Made by a program: the position numbers and the translations under genes. A DNA stretch of 64,000 nucleotides from NCBI GenBank assembly GCA_033875255.1, contig JAWZSN010000006.1:124001-188000 (forward strand). The letters are read 5' to 3'. The notes below the pieces were generated by a model. The model made no database searches. It worked only from the letters and a program-made list of their open reading frames with translations, and was not told the DNA's origin. This stretch comes from Marinimicrococcus sp033875255. GTDB taxonomy: Bacteria; Pseudomonadota; Alphaproteobacteria; Geminicoccales; Geminicoccaceae. Shown in pieces: positions 7,957 to 16,249 of this stretch (positions are counted from its first letter, which is position 1; each line of letters opens with the position of its first letter).

Positions 7957-9939
7957 ATGCAGGCCGCGCCTGACCAGCCCACAGAGAGCCAGCGGACGCC
8001 TGCAGCACCGTCCATGCGCCGGCGCCTCTACCTGGTGGCGATCGCCGCCGTGGCCGCCGTGCCGATCCTGCTGTTCGCCGCAGCTCTCGGCTACAACCAG
8101 GCGAGCCGCGAACGCAGCAATCTCGAGGAGCGGGTGTGGCGCACCACCCGCGACGCCGCCATGGAGATCGACCAGACGCTGAGTCGGCACGTCGCCGCGC
8201 TCGAGGCGATCTCGGCCTTCGTCGCCCCCGACGGCAGCGATCTCGAGGAGCTGCAGCGAGGTGCGGCGGCCCGGCTCCGCAACCAGTACGGCTGGAAGCG
8301 GCTGCGGCTCGTCGACGCCCGGACCATGCAGATCGTGGCCAGCGTCGGCGAGCCCGAGGGGGGAACGCATGCCCGGGCCGCCGAGCAGATCGCCCAGGTG
8401 GTGCGCAGCGGCCGGCCGGTGGCGACCGTCCTGCCGCGCGAGCTCGCAGACGCCGTGCCCCGGGTCGTGATCCGCGCCCCTGTCCTGCATGAAGGCCGCA
8501 TCGACATGGTCCTCACCGCCGAGATCGATTCGCGCGTGCTGGGGGACGTGCTGCGGCGCGTGGCGCCCGGCGCCGCATGGACGGTGGCCGCCATCGATCC
8601 GGCCTTCAGGATCGGCGGCCGCAACCGCGCCGAGGAGGAGTTCATCGGCACCACCATCACGCCCTCGTTGCGCGAGCGGGTCGAGCGCTCGGTGGAAAGC
8701 TTCTTCTTCTCCCTCAACAAGGAGGGCGAGCGGGTCTACACGCTCTTCATCCGCTCGCAGGGCACCGGCTGGACGGTGGCGATCGGCGCGCCGGCGGCGG
8801 TGGTCGAGCAGCCGCTCTTCTGGTCGAACCTCACGATGCTTGGAGCAGGCGGCGGCACGGTCCTGATCGCGGGGCTGCTGGCCTTCTTCCTGGTGGGCAA
8901 TTTCGAGCGTCGCCAGCGCGCCGAAGAAGAGCTGCACGCGCTCGCCGCCGAGGCCGCCACCGAGTGGCGGATCTCCGAGATCGCCCGCAACTTCCCGGGC
9001 GTGATCTATCGCCGGGTGCTACGTCCCGACGGCCGCGTCAGCTATCCCTTCGTCAGCAGCGGCGTCGAAAGCCTGCTGGGCCTCTCCGTCGACGAGCTGC
9101 GCGGCCCGCTGACCATGACCGAGCTGTCCCGAGTGCTGCACGGGAACCATCTGGCCCGGTGGCGCGACGCCCTCGACCGCTCGGCGCAGGAGCTGGCGCC
9201 CTTCAAGGTCGAGGTGGCGGTCCATACGCAGGGCGGCGAGCGCTGGCTGCGCAGCATGGCCGTCCCGCACCGCGAGCAGGACGGCTCGATCGCCTGGGAC
9301 GGGGTGGTGCTCGACATCACCGAGGAACGGCGCGCCGACGAGCAGCGGCGCCTGCTGATGGCCGAGCTCGACCATCGGGTGCGCAACATCCTGGCCGTGG
9401 TCTCGGCCATTGCCAGCGCCTCGCTGCCCGACGCCGGGACGGCCGAGACCTTCCGCGGCCGCTTGCGCGCCCTGGCCCACGCCCACGGGCTGCTGGCAGA
9501 GACAGGCTGGGAGGGTGCGAGCCTGGAAAAGCTCCTCGAGGCGGAGCTCGCCCCCTACCGGCTGGGCGGCGACGACCGGCGCATCACCCTCGAGGGCGAG
9601 CCGGTATCGCTGAAGCCGGCCGCGGCCCAGTCGCTGGCACTCGCCATCCACGAGCTCGCGACCAACGCCGCCAAGCACGGCGCTCTCTCGGTGGCGCGCG
9701 GCGAGGTGCGTCTCGCCTGGGGCCTCGAGCAGGGGACGGCTGACACCGAGCTCTGCATCCGCTGGGTGGAGAGCGGCGGCCCGCCGGCGCGCGCACCGGG
9801 CCGCCGCGGCTTCGGCCACCGTCTGGTGGAGGAGAGCATCGGCCACGGGCTCGGCGGCCGCTCCAGGCTCGAATTCCCGGAAGGCGGACTGCGCTGCATC
9901 ATCACCATACCCGCCGGCCACGCCGTGGCAGCCATCTGA
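7957..9939 (+). CDS. HWE-type sensor histidine kinase with periplasmic sensor and PAS domain
   Basis: The protein has 660 residues. An N-terminal transmembrane helix (about residues 24-45, YLVAIAAVAAVPILLFAAA) leads into a Cache-like periplasmic sensor of about 240 residues. A second helix (about 288-310, MLGAGGGTVLIAGLLAFFLVG), a PAS/PAC domain (about 325-460, ending GVVLDITEERRADEQ) and an HWE kinase core follow. The phospho-acceptor is His473 in AELDHRVRNILAVVSAI, the N box is HELATNAAKHGALS, and the WVESGG and GFGHRLVEESIGHGLGG motifs are typical of the HWE family found mainly in alphaproteobacteria. GAGGAGGA precedes the chosen ATG. No response regulator is adjacent; the next genes make surface polysaccharide, which may be coincidence. 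Confidence 0.88.
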   Translation: MQAAPDQPTESQRTPAAPSMRRRLYLVAIAAVAAVPILLFAAALGYNQASRERSNLEERVWRTTRDAAMEIDQTLSRHVAALEAISAFVAPDGSDLEELQRGAAARLRNQYGWKRLRLVDARTMQIVASVGEPEGGTHARAAEQIAQVVRSGRPVATVLPRELADAVPRVVIRAPVLHEGRIDMVLTAEIDSRVLGDVLRRVAPGAAWTVAAIDPAFRIGGRNRAEEEFIGTTITPSLRERVERSVESFFFSLNKEGERVYTLFIRSQGTGWTVAIGAPAAVVEQPLFWSNLTMLGAGGGTVLIAGLLAFFLVGNFERRQRAEEELHALAAEAATEWRISEIARNFPGVIYRRVLRPDGRVSYPFVSSGVESLLGLSVDELRGPLTMTELSRVLHGNHLARWRDALDRSAQELAPFKVEVAVHTQGGERWLRSMAVPHREQDGSIAWDGVVLDITEERRADEQRRLLMAELDHRVRNILAVVSAIASASLPDAGTAETFRGRLRALAHAHGLLAETGWEGASLEKLLEAELAPYRLGGDDRRITLEGEPVSLKPAAAQSLALAIHELATNAAKHGALSVARGEVRLAWGLEQGTADTELCIRWVESGGPPARAPGRRGFGHRLVEESIGHGLGGRSRLEFPEGGLRCIITIPAGHAVAAI

Positions 9940-10015
9940 CGCGCTGCACGCCGGTGCACGTCCGGGCTCCTGGCGATGGACCGGTGTCCACTGTCGAAGC
10001 TAGAAATCCCCCTCC

Positions 10016-10037
10016 CGAGGCGTAATGATGCGCCTCG
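10016..10037. promoter_or_regulatory. Inverted repeat upstream of the polysaccharide operon
   Basis: The 7-base arms CGAGGCG and CGCCTCG flank TAATGATG, 37 bases before the sugar transferase start. The position suits an operator or a 5' leader hairpin. No partner regulator is visible. Only the symmetry is observed. Confidence 0.35.
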
Positions 10038-10073
10038 ATGCAGATTCGTCCGAAAGGACATCACGGGAGCGCG

Positions 10074-10760
10074 ATGAGCGAGGACGTCCGGCCCCGCCAC
10101 ACTTTCTACACCATCTACGGCAAGCGCCTGCTCGATGTCGCCCTGGCCGGCATGCTCCTGCTCGCCATCGCGCCGCTGCTGCTGGCCGTAGCCTTGGCCG
10201 TGCGCCTGCGCCTGGGATCGCCCGTCCTCTACCGCCAGGCCCGCATCGGCCGGAGCGAGGCGGAGTTCGGCCTTTTGAAGTTCCGCTCCATGACCGACGC
10301 CCGCGACGCGCAAGGCCGGCTGCTGCACGACAGCGAGCGTCTGGTACCGTTCGGACTCTTCCTGCGCCGCTGGAGCCTCGACGAGTGGCCGCAGATCTTC
10401 AACGTTCTCAAGGGTGACGTCAGCCTCGTCGGGCCACGGCCGCTGATCCGGCGCTATCTGCCGCGCTACACCGAGCGCCAGCGCCAGCGTCACCTCGTCC
10501 GGCCCGGCATGACCGGCCTCGCCCAGGTGAGCGGCCGCAGCGCGATCTCCTGGGAGAAGCGCTTCGAGCTCGATATTTTTTATGTCGAGAACTGCAGCCT
10601 TTTCCTCGATCTCAAGATACTCTTCCTGACCTTCCGCCGTCTCTGGGAGCCCGACGACATCGGGGCGCAGGGCGGCGGCGCGGCTGCCGAGTTCTGGGGC
10701 AGCGCCGGACGGCCCGAGGAGGCCCCCATGGCCTATCCGGTGGACGACAAGGGGCACTGA
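10074..10760 (+). CDS. Undecaprenyl-phosphate sugar phosphotransferase (bacterial sugar transferase family)
   Basis: This 228-residue protein belongs to the small monotopic phosphoglycosyl transferases (PF02397), which start oligosaccharide assembly by moving a sugar-1-phosphate onto undecaprenyl phosphate at the inner membrane. The signature runs KRLLDVALAG, a re-entrant hydrophobic segment (residues about 23-46), the catalytic FGLLKFRSMTDA region, LRRWSLDEWPQIFNVLKGD, SLVGPRP and RPGMTGLAQVSGRS. It lacks the extra N-terminal helices of WcaJ/WbaP types. GGGAG precedes the ATG at 10074; an upstream ATG at 10038 has no such site. Methyltransferase and aminotransferase-like genes follow directly, forming a three-gene surface-glycan operon. 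Confidence 0.9.
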   Translation: MSEDVRPRHTFYTIYGKRLLDVALAGMLLLAIAPLLLAVALAVRLRLGSPVLYRQARIGRSEAEFGLLKFRSMTDARDAQGRLLHDSERLVPFGLFLRRWSLDEWPQIFNVLKGDVSLVGPRPLIRRYLPRYTERQRQRHLVRPGMTGLAQVSGRSAISWEKRFELDIFYVENCSLFLDLKILFLTFRRLWEPDDIGAQGGGAAAEFWGSAGRPEEAPMAYPVDDKGH

Positions 10761-10775
10761 GAGAGAGGGACCCGC

Positions 10776-11450
10776 GTGGCGAGCGACACCTACTGGTCGG
10801 AGTACTACAGCGAGGTCACGCAGCGGGGAGAGGGTTGGCTCGACTATTCCAATCCCGCCGTCCAGGCACAGACCCTGGCGCTCTGCCTCGAGAGCGCGGG
10901 ACAGATCCACGGCCATCCATGCCTCGACGTCGGCTGCGGCCGCGGCCAGCTTGCCGCCATGCTGCGCGATCTCGGCGGCGCGCCGGTGATCGGCGTCGAC
11001 TTCATCGAGACCTTGGTCGAGGACGACCGTGTCCGGTTTCCGGGCATCGACTTCCGCCACGGCGACGCCTGCGACGAGACGTTCCTCGCCACGCTGCCGC
11101 CGATGGACCGGATTTTCGCCGTCGAGGTGCTGCAGTGCCTCGAGGCCGCCACCGTCCTGCCGCGGCTCTGGGAACGGCTGTCGCCCGGTGGGCGGCTGGT
11201 ATGCATGGTGCCTCACGCTCCGTGCCCCATCGTGCGGCGCGTGCGCGAACGGATGGCCGACCGCTACCATGCTCTCGACATTGCCGGCGCGGCAGCGATC
11301 GCTGCCGGCCTCGAGGGCCTCTCCGACTGGTTCGTACGCGGCCTGACCTTCGGCGAGGATCAGCGCATCGCCCCGTATCGGCCCAGTGCATGGGGACATG
11401 AGGTCGAGGGCGTGCCGAACCGGCTGAACCTCGTCTTCCTCAAGAGCTGA
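10776..11450 (+). CDS. Class I SAM-dependent methyltransferase
   Basis: This 224-residue protein has a Rossmann-type methyltransferase fold. Motif I is LDVGCGRG at residues 50-57, followed by VIGVDFIE (acidic residue binding the SAM ribose), HGDACDE and a motif IV-like DRIFAVEVLQCL, with LSPGGRLVCMVPH after. It starts with GTG after GAGAGAGGGA, 15 bases behind the sugar transferase. The next gene begins 1 base after its stop. The acceptor is unknown; the operon suggests a sugar or lipid-linked glycan. Confidence 0.85.
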   Translation: MASDTYWSEYYSEVTQRGEGWLDYSNPAVQAQTLALCLESAGQIHGHPCLDVGCGRGQLAAMLRDLGGAPVIGVDFIETLVEDDRVRFPGIDFRHGDACDETFLATLPPMDRIFAVEVLQCLEAATVLPRLWERLSPGGRLVCMVPHAPCPIVRRVRERMADRYHALDIAGAAAIAAGLEGLSDWFVRGLTFGEDQRIAPYRPSAWGHEVEGVPNRLNLVFLKS

Positions 11451-11451
11451 G

Positions 11452-12486
11452 GTGGTGGAAGGCTCGCGCTTCATAGGCGGCGTCTTCCCGCTCGAGCTGC
11501 CTTCCGGGGCGGCGCCGGGCGGCTCGCTGCTCGATGCCTGGAGCCGCGACGCGTCGTTCCTCCACGCCTTCGGCAATGCCCGCAGCGCCCTCGCCTGGCT
11601 GCTCGGGACGGCACGCCCGCGACGCCTGTGGCTGCCCGGCTTTATCTGCAGGGAGGCCGCCAGCGCTGCTGCGGCGGCGGGCATGGAGCCCCTCTGGTTC
11701 GACGTTGCCGCCGATCTCTCGCCGCGTCTCGAGGACGCGGCGCTGGAGGCGGGCGATGCGGTGCTGGCGGTGGATTATTTCGGCCGGCCGCCGCCGCCCG
11801 CCTTCCGCGAGCTCGTCGCCCGGCGGCGTGACGTGTTGTGGATCGAGGACCGCGCCCAGGCCATGGAGCCGGGCGCGGCCTGGGGCGACGTGCTGCTGGC
11901 GAGCCCGCGCAAGCTGGTGGGCGTGGCCGACGGCGGCCTGCTGATCGGTCTGGCCGGCGCCCCGGACCTGCCTGCGCCCGCGCTGGCCCCCGTGGCCGAT
12001 CCCGGCCTGCTGTGGCGGCCGCTTCTCGAGCGCCTCGAGGCCGAATCCGTCAACGGCCGCTGGTACGCCTCCTACCAGGCGAGCGAGGAGGCCCACCGGG
12101 TGGCGCCGACGGCGATGACCGCCCTCTCCCGCGCCGTTCTCGAGCGCACTCCCGCTGCCCCGATCGCCGCCGCGCGGCGGCGGAACTTCGCCGCCCTGGC
12201 GCGACTTCTGCCCGACCTCGCGGCGGTCGCCGAGACGGACCCGGCATGGGTGCCGTTCGGCTTTCCCGTGCGCCTCCCCGACCCCGCCGCGGCCTCCCGC
12301 GCGCTCGCCGGCAAAGGCATGTTCTGCCCCCGCCACTGGGCCTCGCTGCCCTCGCCCGCCGCCGCGTGCCCCGACGCGCACCGGCTCGCCGCCACCCTCC
12401 TTACCCTGCCCTGCGACCAGCGCTACGACGAGGAAGCGATGGCCAGCCTGGCGTTCGAGGTACGCCGTGCGGCACGGGCCGCTTGA
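11452..12486 (+). CDS. DegT/DnrJ/EryC1-like PLP-dependent aminotransferase-fold protein
   Basis: This 344-residue protein resembles the sugar aminotransferases of the DegT family. An N-terminal NARSALAWLL stretch is followed by WLPGFICREAASA, an aspartate in the cofactor pocket (WIEDRAQAME, Asp133) and SPRKLVGVADGG, whose Lys154 sits where the Schiff-base lysine is expected. The usual SxHKxK signature is altered to SPRKL, so activity could differ. It starts with GTG (a second GTG follows at once) 1 base after the methyltransferase stop, implying translational coupling. The neighbours indicate a role in an amino-sugar or amino-acid decoration of a surface glycan. Confidence 0.7.
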   Translation: MVEGSRFIGGVFPLELPSGAAPGGSLLDAWSRDASFLHAFGNARSALAWLLGTARPRRLWLPGFICREAASAAAAAGMEPLWFDVAADLSPRLEDAALEAGDAVLAVDYFGRPPPPAFRELVARRRDVLWIEDRAQAMEPGAAWGDVLLASPRKLVGVADGGLLIGLAGAPDLPAPALAPVADPGLLWRPLLERLEAESVNGRWYASYQASEEAHRVAPTAMTALSRAVLERTPAAPIAAARRRNFAALARLLPDLAAVAETDPAWVPFGFPVRLPDPAAASRALAGKGMFCPRHWASLPSPAAACPDAHRLAATLLTLPCDQRYDEEAMASLAFEVRRAARAA

Positions 12487-12524
12487 CGGACGGTCGCGGC
12501 CGCTTAGCCTAGGCACGCCGCCAC

Positions 12525-12547
12525 CGGACGGCCCTTCCGGCCGTCCG
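12525..12547 (+). terminator. Strong hairpin between the glycan operon and the SYLF gene
   Basis: A perfect 9-base-pair stem, CGGACGGCC with GGCCGTCCG, closes a 5-base loop 38 bases after the aminotransferase-like stop. It has no T-run, so it may be a Rho-assisted terminator of the operon or a structured leader of the SYLF gene that begins 24 bases later. Confidence 0.45.
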
Positions 12548-12570
12548 CACTTCCACGAGGGAACGTTTCG

Positions 12571-13263
12571 ATGAGGGAGCTCGCCCGACGCCGTCTCCTG
12601 GGTGCCCTGGCGCTCGGCACCACCGCCTGCCTCCTGGCGGGCCCGGCGGCCATGGCCCAGAGCAGCGAGCAGCAGATCCTCGTCGACCGGGCGCGGATCG
12701 TCGTCGAGGAGTTCCAGGGCGACGGCAATTTCCGCCAGCTGCCCGTCTATGTGCAGAACGCCTACGCCGTCATGGTGATCCCGAACCTGCTCAAGGCCGG
12801 CTTCTTCATCGGCGCCGAGTATGGCAAGGGCGTGCTGCTGGCGCGCGACCTGCGCAGCGGCGCGTGGAGCGATCCCGCCTTCTTCGACGTCTATGGCGGC
12901 AGCCTCGGCCTGCAGATCGGCGGCAAGAGCTCCGACGTGATCCTCACCATCATGAACCAGGGCGCCGTCGACAAGCTCTTGAGCTCGCAGTTCAAGCTCG
13001 GCACCGACGCCAGCGTGGCGGCAGGACCGGCCGGCGTCGGCGTGGGAGCCGGCACCACCATCCAGCTGGGCGAGGACGTCTACGTGTTCGAGCGCGGCCA
13101 GGGGCTCTATGGCGGCCTCACCATTGAAGGCACCGTCTTCAAGCCGCACATCGCCTGGAACCAGTCCTATTACGGCCAGCCGGTGGCGCCGCAGCAGATC
13201 CTCGGCGGCAATGTCAGCAATGCCGGCTCGGCCCCCCTGCGCGAGGCCCTTGGCCGCTTCTAG
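12571..13263 (+). CDS. SYLF-domain (Ysc84-like) lipid-binding protein, exported
   Basis: This 230-residue protein has a signal peptide with a twin-arginine-like start (RELARRRLLGALALGTTACLLAGPAAMAQ). After it comes a SYLF domain, recognisable from AYAVMVIPNLLKAGFFIGAEYGKGVLLAR, WSDPAFFDVYGGSLGLQIGGKSSDVILTIMN and the repeated glycine-rich AAGPAGVGVGAGTT. The SYLF fold binds phosphoinositide-type lipids in eukaryotes. In bacteria these proteins are periplasmic or outer-membrane associated with no settled function. The gene appears monocistronic, between a hairpin and the LysR gene. Confidence 0.88.
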   Translation: MRELARRRLLGALALGTTACLLAGPAAMAQSSEQQILVDRARIVVEEFQGDGNFRQLPVYVQNAYAVMVIPNLLKAGFFIGAEYGKGVLLARDLRSGAWSDPAFFDVYGGSLGLQIGGKSSDVILTIMNQGAVDKLLSSQFKLGTDASVAAGPAGVGVGAGTTIQLGEDVYVFERGQGLYGGLTIEGTVFKPHIAWNQSYYGQPVAPQQILGGNVSNAGSAPLREALGRF

Positions 13264-13372
13264 GCGGGCCTTCCGGCCTCGGCCTGCAGTAGGGGCTTCG
13301 GGTCGATCGGCAATCCCGGTGAAGCGCGCGCGGCGGCTTGCCGGGCATCCCACCGTTCGCTAGCGTCGAACA

Positions 13373-14323
13373 ATGAGATGGCGCTTCGAGGATGTCACGG
13401 CATTCGTGGAGGTGGTCGAGACCGGCAGCATCACCACCGCCGCGCGCCGCCTCAATCTGTCCAAGTCGGTGGTCAGCAAGCGGGTGGCCGACCTCGAGGC
13501 GGCACTCGGCACGACCCTTTTCCGCCGTACCACCCGCAGCGTGGTGCCGACCGATCACGGGTTGCTGCTGCACGAGCGGATGCGCGGGCTTCTCCGGCAG
13601 CTCGATCAGACCGTCGATGAGCTCGCCGAGGATACGGGCCGGCTGCGCGGCAGGCTGCGCGTGGCGGCACCGATGAGCTTCGGCTCGTTGCATCTGGCCC
13701 CGGTGCTGATTGCCTTCGCGGCCCGGCACCCCGAGATCGAGCTGGCCCTGGATTTCGACGACCGGATGGTCGATCTGCAGCGGGAAGGCTACGACCTTGC
13801 GGTGCGGATCGGCCGGCTGCCGCCGTCGAGCCTCATCGCCCGCCGCCTGTGCACCAGCCGGCGGGTGGTATGCTGCAGCCCCGCCTATGCGGCACGGCAC
13901 GGCCTGCCGGAAAGCGTCGAGGCGCTGGCCGGCCATTGCTGCATCGAATACGCGCACGCGCCCGGCAGCCGTCTGTGGCAGTTCGAGCCGGACGCCCCCG
14001 GCGGCGAGCCGCGCAGCGTGATCGTGCGCGGGCGGATCTCGGTCAACAATGGCGAGACCATGTGCGCCGCCGTCGAGGCGGGGCTCGGGCTGGCGGTGCT
14101 GCCTTTGTTCATCGCCGCCGACGGGCTGCGCCGCGGCAGCCTCGTGCCGGTGCTGGAGGAGATACCGCCGCTGGCCGACGCCGTGCACGCGGTGTGGCCG
14201 CCCAGCCGCCACCTGCCGCCGCGGGTGCGCGCGCTGATCGCCCATCTGCAGCAGGGCTTCGCCGGCGAGCCGCCCTGGGAGCGGGACCTGGCGGGGTCGA
14301 CGCCGCGGCCGGCCCGGGCCTAG
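13373..14323 (+). CDS. LysR-family transcriptional regulator
   Basis: This 316-residue protein has the LysR layout. A winged helix-turn-helix occupies about residues 1-62 (FVEVVETGSITTAARRLNLSKSVVSKRVADLEAALG, then LFRRTTRSVVPTDHG), and a periplasmic-binding-type effector domain follows (RLRGRLRVAAPMSFGSLHLAPVL... to the AAVEAGLGLAVLPLFIA segment). The pattern is closest to the DsdC/CrgA-like subgroup that often responds to quinones or aromatics. No target gene lies divergently beside it. A terminator hairpin starts at its stop codon. Confidence 0.92.
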   Translation: MRWRFEDVTAFVEVVETGSITTAARRLNLSKSVVSKRVADLEAALGTTLFRRTTRSVVPTDHGLLLHERMRGLLRQLDQTVDELAEDTGRLRGRLRVAAPMSFGSLHLAPVLIAFAARHPEIELALDFDDRMVDLQREGYDLAVRIGRLPPSSLIARRLCTSRRVVCCSPAYAARHGLPESVEALAGHCCIEYAHAPGSRLWQFEPDAPGGEPRSVIVRGRISVNNGETMCAAVEAGLGLAVLPLFIAADGLRRGSLVPVLEEIPPLADAVHAVWPPSRHLPPRVRALIAHLQQGFAGEPPWERDLAGSTPRPARA

Positions 14324-14341
14324 CCGGGACGGGGCCCGGCT
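14322..14341 (+). terminator. Terminator-like hairpin after the LysR gene
   Basis: A 7-base stem (AGCCGGG and CCCGGCT) with a 6-base loop begins inside the TAG stop and runs into TTCGTT. It is a short but suitable intrinsic terminator for the plus-strand LysR transcript. Confidence 0.55.
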
Positions 14342-14390
14342 TTCGTTGCTGATTCTGCCCAGGCGGTGGCGGTGTCGCCAATCCCGAGAA

Positions 14391-14424
14391 GAAAAAACGG
14401 GCCGCGCGCAGCGCCTTGCGCGGC
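14391..14424 (-). terminator. Intrinsic terminator of the tsaD-hypothetical gene unit
   Basis: Read on the minus strand, GCCGCGC and GCGCGGC form a perfect 7-base stem with a 10-base loop, followed by CCG and six T residues. This is the clearest Rho-independent terminator in the window. It lies 94 bases beyond the stop of the hypothetical gene at 14518. Confidence 0.8.
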
Positions 14425-14517
14425 ACCGTCGCCTCGGTCCGGCGCCGCCCCCTGATGTGGTAGACCACCGCAGCCGCCGAGCCTGCGGCACGCGGTTCCA
14501 GCCGATCGCGAGGCAGG

Positions 14518-15033
14518 CTAGACGGCCGGCTTCAGCCGTGGCCGGAAGAGGTTGCGCAGGCCGCCGCGGCCGTGCTCCTCGGGGCGCTGCGTGGCGAGCC
14601 GCAAGATGGTCTCGCGCACCTTGGCATTCTCGCTGCTGTCGGTTCCCATGATGCGGCCGTACATGTCCATGAACATCGCCACCGTGTCGCCGGCGGCCCA
14701 GTCGCGGCCCGTCCGGCGCATGTGGTGGGTGAGCACCGCCGCCGCCAGATTGTCGCGGAACTGCTCGCCGATGCGGGCCGGGGCGCCGGCCTCGTCGAAC
14801 AGCCGGGCGATCACCCGAAGGGCCTTGCCGGTCTCGTAGGCGGCGCGCGGGTCGGTCAGGCCGGCGAGGCGGAGCGTGCCCAGCACCGCGGTCTCGTTCG
14901 GGCCGTGCCCGAAGGACGAAGGTGCCTCCTCGAGGCCGTTCCCGCGCGGCCGGCCCACGGAGACCTGGCCGCACAGGCCCGCGCGAAACGCGCTCTGCGG
15001 GTCGTCTCCGTACACGCTCATCCCGTCATCCAT
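14518..15033 (-). CDS. Conserved-looking hypothetical protein downstream of tsaD
   Basis: I do not recognise the family. The 171-residue product is soluble and mostly helical in its second half (DPRAAYETGKALRVIARLFDEAGAP, FRDNLAAAVLTHHMRRTGRDWAAGD, FMDMYGRIMG), with an Arg-rich end (RGGLRNLFRPRLK). No signal peptide or membrane helix is seen. It begins about 70 bases after the tsaD stop on the same strand and ends before a clear terminator, so it is probably cotranscribed with tsaD. A start at 15075 would add 14 residues; I chose 15033 (MDDGMSVYGDD) without a strong ribosome-binding site to settle it. Confidence 0.6.
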   Translation of the reverse strand: MDDGMSVYGDDPQSAFRAGLCGQVSVGRPRGNGLEEAPSSFGHGPNETAVLGTLRLAGLTDPRAAYETGKALRVIARLFDEAGAPARIGEQFRDNLAAAVLTHHMRRTGRDWAAGDTVAMFMDMYGRIMGTDSSENAKVRETILRLATQRPEEHGRGGLRNLFRPRLKPAV

Positions 15034-15100
15034 TCGTGGTCGCTCATCCGCGCCGTGCCGAACCATAAGGCACATGGCGGCGAAAGTCAGCGCCGCCGCC

Positions 15101-16192
15101 TCAGGCCTTGTGGCCCTTGCCTCCGGCGCCGAGCGCCGGCTCGGCCGCAGCGTCGAGCGGCCAGCGGGCCCGCGCCGGCGCGTCCAGCCCGTCGACGAGC
15201 CCGAGCGCCAGCCGCTCGATCCCCGCCCAGGCCACCATCACACCATTGTCGGTGCAAAGGCGCGGCGGCGGTACCGCAAGCGAGGTGCCCGCCTCTGCCG
15301 CCAGGGCCGCCAGCCGGCCGCCGATCTCGCGGTTGGCCGCGACCCCGCCGGCCACCACCAGCACCGGCACCCGGCCATGGCGGTGCTCGAACAGCGCCAT
15401 GGCGCGGCGAGTCCGGTCGACCAGCACGTCGCCCACCGCCGCCTGGAAGCCGGCGCACAGATCGGCCAGCGTCTGCGGCTCGAGGGCCTGCGCGCCCAGC
15501 TTGAGAATGAGCGTCCGCACCGCCGTCTTCAGGCCCGAGAGCGAGAAGTTGCAGCCCGGCTGGCCAAGCAGCGGGCGGGGCAGCGTGAAGCGGGCGGGAT
15601 CGCCGCCCTTGGCCGCCTTCTCGACCAGGGGCCCGCCCGGATAGCCCAGCCCCAGCATCTTGGCGACCTTGTCGAAGGCTTCGCCCACGGCATCGTCGAT
15701 GGTCGTGCCGAGCCGCCGGTAGCGCCCCACCCCCTCGACCTCGAGGAGCTGGCAATGGCCGCCAGAGACGAGCAGCAGCAGATAGGGGAACGCTACCCCG
15801 TCGGTGAGGCGCGGCGTCAGTGCGTGCGCCTCGAGATGGTTTACGGCAATCAGCGGCAGGCCGTGGACCGCGGCGATCGCCTTGCCGGTCAAAAGGCCCA
15901 CGATCAGACCGCCGATCAGACCGGGCCCGGCGCTCGCGGCTACCCCCGCGAGGTCTCCGAAGTCCAGCTGCGCCTCGCGCATCGCCTGGGCGATCAGGAG
16001 GTCGAGGCGCTCGACATGGGCGCGCGCCGCGAGCTCGGGCACGACCCCGCCATAGGGCGCGTGCTCGGCGATCTGGCTCACCAGCGGTGCCGCCAGCACA
16101 CAGCGGTCGTCGCGCACCAGCGCCACCGCTGTCTCGTCGCAGCTGGTCTCGATGCCGAGGACGACACGCCCGGAAAAAGTTGGCAAGCTCAT
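15101..16192 (-). CDS. tsaD: tRNA N6-threonylcarbamoyladenosine synthase subunit TsaD
   Basis: TsaD transfers the threonylcarbamoyl group to A37 of ANN-decoding tRNAs, working with TsaB, TsaE and TsaC. The 363-residue protein shows the Kae1/ASKHA signature: VLGIETSCDETAVALV, the metal-binding histidines of HVERLDLL and NHLEAH, SGGHCQLLEV, GEAFDKVAKMLGLGYPGGP and DNGVMVAWAG. The start at 16192 follows family length; a methionine at 16219 is an alternative. Longer upstream open sequence is antisense to hemC and not coding. It is divergent from hemC with about 57 bases between the starts, a common alphaproteobacterial arrangement. Confidence 0.97.
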   Translation of the reverse strand: MSLPTFSGRVVLGIETSCDETAVALVRDDRCVLAAPLVSQIAEHAPYGGVVPELAARAHVERLDLLIAQAMREAQLDFGDLAGVAASAGPGLIGGLIVGLLTGKAIAAVHGLPLIAVNHLEAHALTPRLTDGVAFPYLLLLVSGGHCQLLEVEGVGRYRRLGTTIDDAVGEAFDKVAKMLGLGYPGGPLVEKAAKGGDPARFTLPRPLLGQPGCNFSLSGLKTAVRTLILKLGAQALEPQTLADLCAGFQAAVGDVLVDRTRRAMALFEHRHGRVPVLVVAGGVAANREIGGRLAALAAEAGTSLAVPPPRLCTDNGVMVAWAGIERLALGLVDGLDAPARARWPLDAAAEPALGAGGKGHKA

Positions 16193-16249
16193 GACGTCTG
16201 CTAAAGGGATGGCCGACATTGGCGCCCCCATTAGGCCTTTCATGCTTCC

